25,410 nt of DNA from Pelomyxa schiedti (Eukaryota; Evosea; Pelobiontida; Pelomyxidae). The position numbers were made by a program, and so were the translations under genes. The notes beneath the pieces were generated by a model. It saw nothing but the letters and a program-made list of their open reading frames with translations, was not told the DNA's origin and searched no databases. Below are positions 20,167 to 25,410 of this stretch, piece after piece. The DNA is taken from contig JAHLWZ010001048.1 of the NCBI GenBank assembly GCA_020536535.1, positions 1-25,410 on the forward strand. Direction: 5' to 3'. Each line of letters opens with the position of its first letter. The stretch's first letter is position 1.

Positions 20167-23100
20167 CTAGTAAGAGACAACATACACATTCTGGATCCCA
20201 AGGGAGGCAAGGTGTTGAATGAGGTATTCTTCCCATTCTGGTGTGGTACTCCACAAATTTCCAGAGCGTGAGAAAGGAGGTTGAACCGGAGACATGAATG
20301 TGAAAGGGGCACCAGGTGCACATGACTCCCTGGCCTCCCACAGTCGCATGGTGCTGGTGTGCATCACTGGCTTATTGTACAGCCATGAGTACTGTGGCAG
20401 TGCCACAGTGGGCGCGGCCGCTGCATAGGAAGCTGTGGTTGTGGTCGCCATAGTTGTGCTTGTGGTTGCGGTTGTGTTTGTGTTTGCTACTGGTGATGAG
20501 GAGGATATTGTTGGTGTGGAAGTTAGTGCCTGCTGAGGGACTGGGGACGGAGTTGATGATGGTGCTGGTGATTGTGGAACCAGCTTGGGTGTTTCCGGTG
20601 TTGCCGGTATGGCTACTGGTTTTGGTGATGGTGATGGTGATTGCAGAACTGGAGCCTGGTATGGGAATGTGAAGGATGCTGGGGTGTTGTCTCTTACTGG
20701 GGATGGAGAGTTCACTGATGGGGAGAACATGGGCGACTTCGGGGCTGCAAGGTGTATCAAAGGGGAGAGAGATGACAGCCACTGTGTGATGCTCTCAGTC
20801 ACTTGGTCGGAAGTCACTGCCACTGTTCCGAGGGGACAATGGGTTGCTGTTGCTATGTCATGGACCGTGGCTGAGGTGCAACAACAATGGAGAAGCTTCA
20901 CGATCACACTGAATGGAGCTCGGCCTGTCTCTGTTTGTATGGTTTTCATTTGGGCCGGAGGCAGTGTTGGCTGGGGATACAAACCTAGGATGGAAAGGCA
21001 CGAATTGACAACAAGGAACATGAGGTCCATCACTGCCGGTGTTTGAACTTGGGCAAGTGCATCTGGGGAGTGTGTGCGGCGATTCACAACCTCAAGGCAA
21101 GCATTCCTCCTGCTGAGGCAGTGTGCAACTGTTGATTCACCTGATTCATGGCACAGTCTTTGCACCTCTTTTGTTTGGTTGGTTATGGGGTGGAACAAAG
21201 TGATGAACCCACAACCTTCAACATCAGGAGCTGAAAGGTGCTTCATTTGGTCCTCCAGGAAAGTTAATTGAGAGCGGAGAGGGAGTTTGTAAAGTGTGGA
21301 GTCCACAATGTCGCAGTTGATCATCTCAGTCAGAAGAACACCAAATCCCCACATGTCCCCTGAGAGTGTTTAGTGTTGTTGTTGGGGCAAGTGACAGAAC
21401 AACAAAAAGCAGCAACCTTGAATTGAGTAATGATTTGTTGACATCTGTGGGGCCATGTGAATTGGAGTTCCAGGTCCAATGGTTTTATCTCCACTGCTAA
21501 GTTCTTGTGGGTTCATTCCACGTGATACACCTGTTTTTCACAACTGATGAGAAAGAAGACAACACCTCTGTGGCACGTTGCACACCAAAGTCACAAATCT
21601 TTGGGGTTCCATTGGCGTCAAGGAGGACATTGTTGCTGCTCAAGTCTCGGTGCATTATATTTTGCCTGTTTTGAGTGAGTGAAGGAGACAGCACACAAGT
21701 TTATAAACCACACACAAACCTGTGAAGACTGTCCATTCCTTTTGCAACTCCAAGGGCAATGGCTGTGACCTCTCTGAAACTGAGCTGCCTCTTTGAAGGA
21801 TCACATCTGATTTGTTTCAGAAGTTGCCTGAGACTGCAACACATGAGCTCAGAAACAATCTGCAGGTTCCCAGATCCACCAGATCCAACACAGATCCCAA
21901 GGCACATCACAATGTTGGGATGCCTCAATCCCCTGGTGATCTGAAGCATTGGTTTTTCTTGGCTATTAGCAACAAAAGGAAACCTCAGCTTCCAATTTGA
22001 ATTTTGCGATGTTGTGCTCTGATGCAATTACATCAAAAAGTTTCTTCACAGCAACTTCTTGTGATGATGGAGTGTGAATGCACCTGTAAACAGTTCCATA
22101 ACACCCACTTCCCAATGTGAAAACATAACTCAACTCTGATTCTTTGATTTCCATCACAGGTTTCATTCTCACCTTCAACTGTGCCACAGTGTTGGTGTGT
22201 TTTCCTTTTTTGGTTTGGATTGACATTTCAAAACAGAAGAACAGCAAACCTGACGATGATGAGGTGCCTTGTGAGAGAAGAGAGGACAACTGAGACAGTG
22301 TTGATGAAGTCCCAGAGAGTGACAATTCCTGTGTATCGCTGATCAGAGAGACAACCTGCTCACTTTCATCCACTCCAAATCGCTTCTCAACTGCCATCCT
22401 GACAACCTTTTTGTGTCAGGCCAGTGTTTTAGTGAGTTGGTTTGTTGTTTTTACCTTGTCAAGAGGGCACCGCGAACAAAAGGATTCATGAAATGTGATG
22501 TTGCTTGTTTCAAGTGTGACCATCACTTCTTTCATGACGCACTTGTTTTCCATTTGATCTGATTTCACCCACATTCCCTGTTGAATGTGTTGCAAGGTGT
22601 GTTCAATGTCTTGTGTGGGAATGACGTCAGTCAATCTGAGGTAGAAACACACGTGATCACACACATGCTTCTTGATCCTTGAACTCCTTTGTTTGTATTT
22701 GCATCACTTTTCAGTGTAAGATTCTTACAAACCACACATGATAAGACACATACATTCCATTTGTTCCTCAACTTGTTTTTGAAGTCTTTCACTCTTACTT
22801 TTAAATTCCTCTGCCTGGAGAGACTGTTGTTCGTAAAACATCTGAATTGTGTGAGTGCAACATAAAACAAAGTAATAGGCGCACTGCTGTTTCACCACAG
22901 TCAATTTTGCAGTGGAAACCACCTGTTGTTTCTTGAAAAACTCTCCCTTCAAAAGTCCCATCAAGTTTCCTGTTAGGATCAACACACCTTAATGTTACTG
23001 TTCCCTCACCACAACAACCATCCATTGTGAACATGCCGGTGAATTCGTCACCGTTCGGCCACCTCTTTGTGCCTGACTTGAGCACACCATTCCTCCAAAC

Positions 23101-23868
23101 ACCCCAGATGGATGTGCCGTCACGTGCCCACGTTTTCATGCCTGCTCCATGCTCCTTCCCGTACTCCCAATCACCCTCATACCTTGAGCCATCACCCCAA
23201 ATCCTGATCCCACTTCCATGGAACATTCCGGCCTTCCACTCCCCAGCGTAGGTCCCTCCTGTGACAAACAGCATCCTCCCTGTCCCACTCATCTTACCAT
23301 GATCAAACTCGCCGTGATAGATACAGCCTGTCCCAGGTGAGTGCCACGTTCCACACCCATGCCACATGTTCCCTTCCCACTCGCCCTCATACACAGTCTC
23401 CAGAGTTGCTGCTGCTGCCCCCACCGCCGTCTTCTTCACTAGTACTCTCTTCTGCACACCCCAGCCCTGCATCTGATACTGCTCTTTCGCGTCATCCCAC
23501 ACCCACTCCCCTTCCCACACTCCATTTTTGCTGTGGTATGTGCCGCGGCTCCGGCGGCCGCCTCTGTACAGCCCCTCGAACCAATCGCCCTCCGTGGGCC
23601 TGAGGTACACGCCCCAGCCGTCTTGCTTGCCATTGTGCCACTCGCCCTCGTACATGTTGCCGTTGTCCCACCTTTGAAACCCACGTCCGTGTTGCGCGCC
23701 ATCCTTCATCTCCCCTTCATATCCACTTATTATTACCACTGGTGGTGACGATGGGGTGGGCGTGGCCGTGGTCGTGGGCGTGGGCGTGGGCGTGGGCGTG
23801 GGCGTGGGCGTGGGCGTGGGCGTTGCGTTTGCCACTATGCGTTGTACAGCACCAAGCCACCGTTGCAT
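20167..23868 (-). CDS. Gene C: MORN-repeat kinase with tail domain and Pro/Thr-rich extension
   Basis: Predicted 1,013 aa from 11 in-phase exons: 23868–22923, 22810–22754, 22609–22455, 22406–22250, 22204–21984, 21940–21720, 21665–21586, 21530–21417, 21359–21216, 21167–20985, 20930–20167. After a short head (MQRWLGAVQRIVANA) comes a Thr-Pro repeat, then MORN repeats, a coiled coil (EEFKSKSERLQKQVEEQ), the Cys box (CVMKEVMVTLE…ITFHESFCSRCPLDK) and a kinase (GSGCYG, VAVKK, IMHRDLSSNN, DFG, MAPQMS). The tail is complete (WLSSLSPLIHLAA). Unlike A and B it continues about 190 residues: Ser/Pro/Thr-rich linker, then a C-terminal block ending in LASLGIQNVYVVSY that I do not recognise. Exon 21940–21720 covers what are two exons in genes A and B. 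The acceptors at 22811 and 22205 are chosen by phase. Confidence 0.85.
20716..20834 (-). repeat. Copy 1 of a 119-bp near-identical duplication
   Basis: This part of gene C's last exon encodes the end of the tail (TSDQVTESITQWLSSL onward). It matches 25290–25408 with three mismatches in 119 bp, far closer than any other pair of tails in the window. Confidence 0.9.
23755..23823 (-). repeat. Hexanucleotide microsatellite coding for Thr-Pro
   Basis: A pure run of eight GGGCGT units (ACGCCC on the coding strand) spans 23776–23823, with imperfect units to about 23755. It encodes a Thr-Pro repeat near the N-terminus of gene C, is absent from A and B, and has the form of a length-variable tract. Unit length keeps the frame. 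Confidence 0.9.
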
Positions 23869-23918
23869 GTTGTTATGTTAGGTTTGCGTTAAACAGGCAC
23901 CCCTGCCAATTCCAGCCG

Positions 23919-23934
23919 TTTTTTTTTTTTTTTT
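23919..23934. repeat. Homopolymer of 16 T (A16 on the minus strand)
   Basis: It lies 50 bp upstream of gene C's start. On the minus strand it is an A16 tract downstream of the decayed tail copy at 24110–24325. Confidence 0.9.
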
Positions 23935-24109
23935 GATTCACCACCAAACAGCATCCTCCCGATTCACTCCTCTTTCTGTGATCACACATTTGTAGTAGTT
24001 GATGTAGGTGATGCAGGCCGGCTTGACTGAACAATAGTGAACACAAGGTTCACCCCTGGCTGATGTTGGTAAGTCCTCTCTGTCAAATGGTGAGAAAGTG
24101 ATCCAGTGC

Positions 24110-24325
24110 TTGACCACACTCACAAACACAGACGCAAACACACCGATAATGGAGAGGCATCACTGCACATGAGGTCCCCCACAGTTTCCGGCAATGCTGC
24201 TCACAGCCGTCGAGAGCGGCAATTTGTGTGAAATAGTTCACAGCATCAATTACCGGTAATTCCTCCTGGCGGAGACAGTGCGCAATCGCCGGCTTCACCA
24301 CACTGAGTCTTCTAACCGGTATTAG
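24110..24325 (-). pseudogene. Decayed kinase-tail exon
   Basis: On the minus strand the codons VRRLSVVKPAIAHCL, then RQEELPVIDAVN, follow the first tail exon of genes A–C (EV-x-RLC … AHCLSRR-x3-LEVVN). Further on, ACCTCATG-TGCAGTGATGCCTCTCCATTATCGG resembles the part coding for DLM…SCLSILG, with about eight bases lost, which breaks the frame. The donor-like GGTGTGTTTG is retained at the expected place, so this is a DNA-level copy and not a processed retrocopy. No kinase domain remains nearby. Confidence 0.65.
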
Positions 24326-25053
24326 TGCTTTTTAATAATGGCTTATGAATTGATCAATTTAGAGAAAATAAATATGAAGAGAGACAAGTAAACCAGCAAC
24401 TTGTGTTTGTAATCAAAGAAATATTGCTGTCATTGGGTTGAAACGCACACAAAAGTCACTACGAGACAGATGGCATCGAGTATAGAGTGATCACATGCCC
24501 AGTGAGTACGCCAGCATATGCCCAGTTCTGTGCTTGTCGCAGTATTTCGGGCATTCCCCAGTGGGGAATAAGCTTCCACCTTATTTTGGTATTTGGCACT
24601 TTGGCAGTTTAAGACCTGTGTCTGTTAAAGACATTTGCGAACTGTATTCTCAGTAATATATCATCAGATAATTGATTAATTGTTCGTCCTAAAGTAGTTG
24701 TTGGTCAACACAGGTAAGTCTAGGGCACCAACTCACAAATATTTGCAAAGGAATCAGCCTGATTTTGGTTCTAAATTCAAAGTGGCAGCCAACAACGGAG
24801 GAGTTATGGCGAACGTAAGCCCAGGTACTCTCTGTCAAGGTGATCCGACACTCCACGTGCTGAACCACTCGCGTCTCTTCACATCGTTGAACTGTTAATT
24901 TTATGTAAATACATCCAGAGAAGCAAGCAAACCAGCCACGCCAAGAGGGTGGGAAGAGACTGCCACGTGGTCGTCACCCTTGAGATAAATCATCTGCAAT
25001 CAAACGAAAAGTTTTTTGTTACCCGAACGTGTTTTTCACCAGGTGGACGATGA
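24326..25053. other. Intergenic stretch without recognisable gene
   Basis: No family resemblance is visible in any frame, and I found no tRNA or mobile element. One perfect short palindrome, ATTCCCCA-G-TGGGGAAT, lies at 24553–24569. The open frame at 24698–24898 (+) has no supporting signature. Confidence 0.5.
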
Positions 25054-25247
25054 TTACGAGGAGGAGTTGGTGGAAGCAGCGGCTATGTGAATGAAAGGGC
25101 ATAGGGAGGACAGCCACTGTGTGACGCTCTCAGTCACTTGGTCGTCGGTCACAGTGCATGTACCGCGGGTGATGTCATGGATCACAGCTGATGCGCAACA
25201 ACAATGAAGCAGCTTCACAATCACACTGAACGGAATTCGGTCTCTCT
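25054..25247 (-). CDS. Gene D: last tail exon of a further MORN–kinase paralogue, partial
   Basis: This exon encodes 64 residues ending in TAA at 25054–25056. The tail signatures are clear: RIPFSVIVKLLHCCCASA, then VTDDQVTESVTQWLSSL. An acceptor CAG at 25248–25250 occupies the same place and phase as in A, B and C. The upstream exons are outside the window or disrupted: the next sequence upstream is not the expected SCLSILG exon but a copied piece of gene C's tail (25290–25408), which is out of frame with this exon through the visible donor. The gene may be broken, or the copied piece may be noncoding. Confidence 0.65.
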
Positions 25248-25289
25248 CTGGATGATTTTTAGTTTAAGCTTGGGAGTGACACACACCAA

Positions 25290-25408
25290 TGATGGGGAGA
25301 ACATGGGCGACTTGGGGGCTGCAAGGTGTATCAAAGGGGAGAGAGATGACAGCCACTGTGTGATGCTCTCAGACACTTGGTCGGCAGTCACTGCCACTGT
25401 TCCGAGGG
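25290..25408 (-). repeat. Copy 2 of the 119-bp near-identical duplication
   Basis: It matches 20716–20834 of gene C with three mismatches. Its low-coordinate edge falls at an exon/donor border of gene D (ATTG | GTGTGT at 25287/25286). The other edge is at or beyond the window end. Confidence 0.9.
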
Positions 25409-25410
25409 TA

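Noticed and set aside
23919-24325. The decayed tail followed by A16 as a processed retrocopy with a poly(A) tail
   Set aside because: The copy keeps a donor-like site and apparent intron sequence at the place where genes A–C have an intron, and about 175 bp of unmatched sequence lies before the A16 tract.

Overview
This window is nuclear DNA from a unicellular eukaryote with compact, intron-dense genes. Nearly every coding exon is flanked by short GT–AG introns, mostly about 40–80 nt. Intergenic gaps are mostly 100–300 bp. The gene families (Sel1, MORN, ankyrin, expanded protein kinases, an animal-type DNMT1) suit a free-living protist. I cannot place the lineage from the sequence alone.

Layout. 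2–394 (+): 3' end of a Sel1-repeat gene. 780–1140 (-): scrambled remains of kinase/tail sequence. 1277–5983 (-): 'gene A', a MORN–coiled coil–Cys box–kinase–tail–degenerate kinase–tail gene of 19 exons. 5984–6180: short divergent promoter region. 6181–13390 (+): a complete DNMT1-type cytosine methyltransferase, 30 exons, 1,813 aa. 13690–14383 (+): UBE2D-like ubiquitin-conjugating enzyme, 3 exons. 14484–16906 (-): ankyrin-repeat kinase, 6 exons. 17044–19927 (-) and 20167–23868 (-): 'gene B' and 'gene C', two more MORN–kinase–tail paralogues of 11 exons each. About 24110–24325 (-): a decayed tail exon. 25054–25410 (-): last exon of another paralogue, 'gene D', with a near-identical piece of gene C's tail next to it. 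I built the gene models by hand. All exon junctions quoted are in phase, giving 1,232, 757, 1,013, 639, 1,813 and 152 aa for A, B, C, ankyrin kinase, DNMT1 and E2.

The most interesting content is the kinase family. Three complete paralogues share a membrane/scaffold-type MORN N-terminus, a short coiled coil, a Cys-containing box I cannot assign, a TKL/tyrosine-kinase-like catalytic domain with unusual motifs (HRDLSSNN; PQ instead of PE in the APE motif), and a C-terminal 'tail' domain of about 110 residues that I do not recognise. Gene A carries the kinase–tail cassette twice; its second kinase has lost the HRD arginine and the DFG glycine. Broken copies and a 119-bp near-identical duplication show that the cassette is still being copied and lost.

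The second theme is DNA methylation. The DNMT1 has the animal-type order RFTS–CXXC–BAH–BAH–methyltransferase. The 5' exons of several genes are dense in CpG while downstream exons and introns are nearly CpG-free, as expected if this genome is methylated outside its 5' ends.
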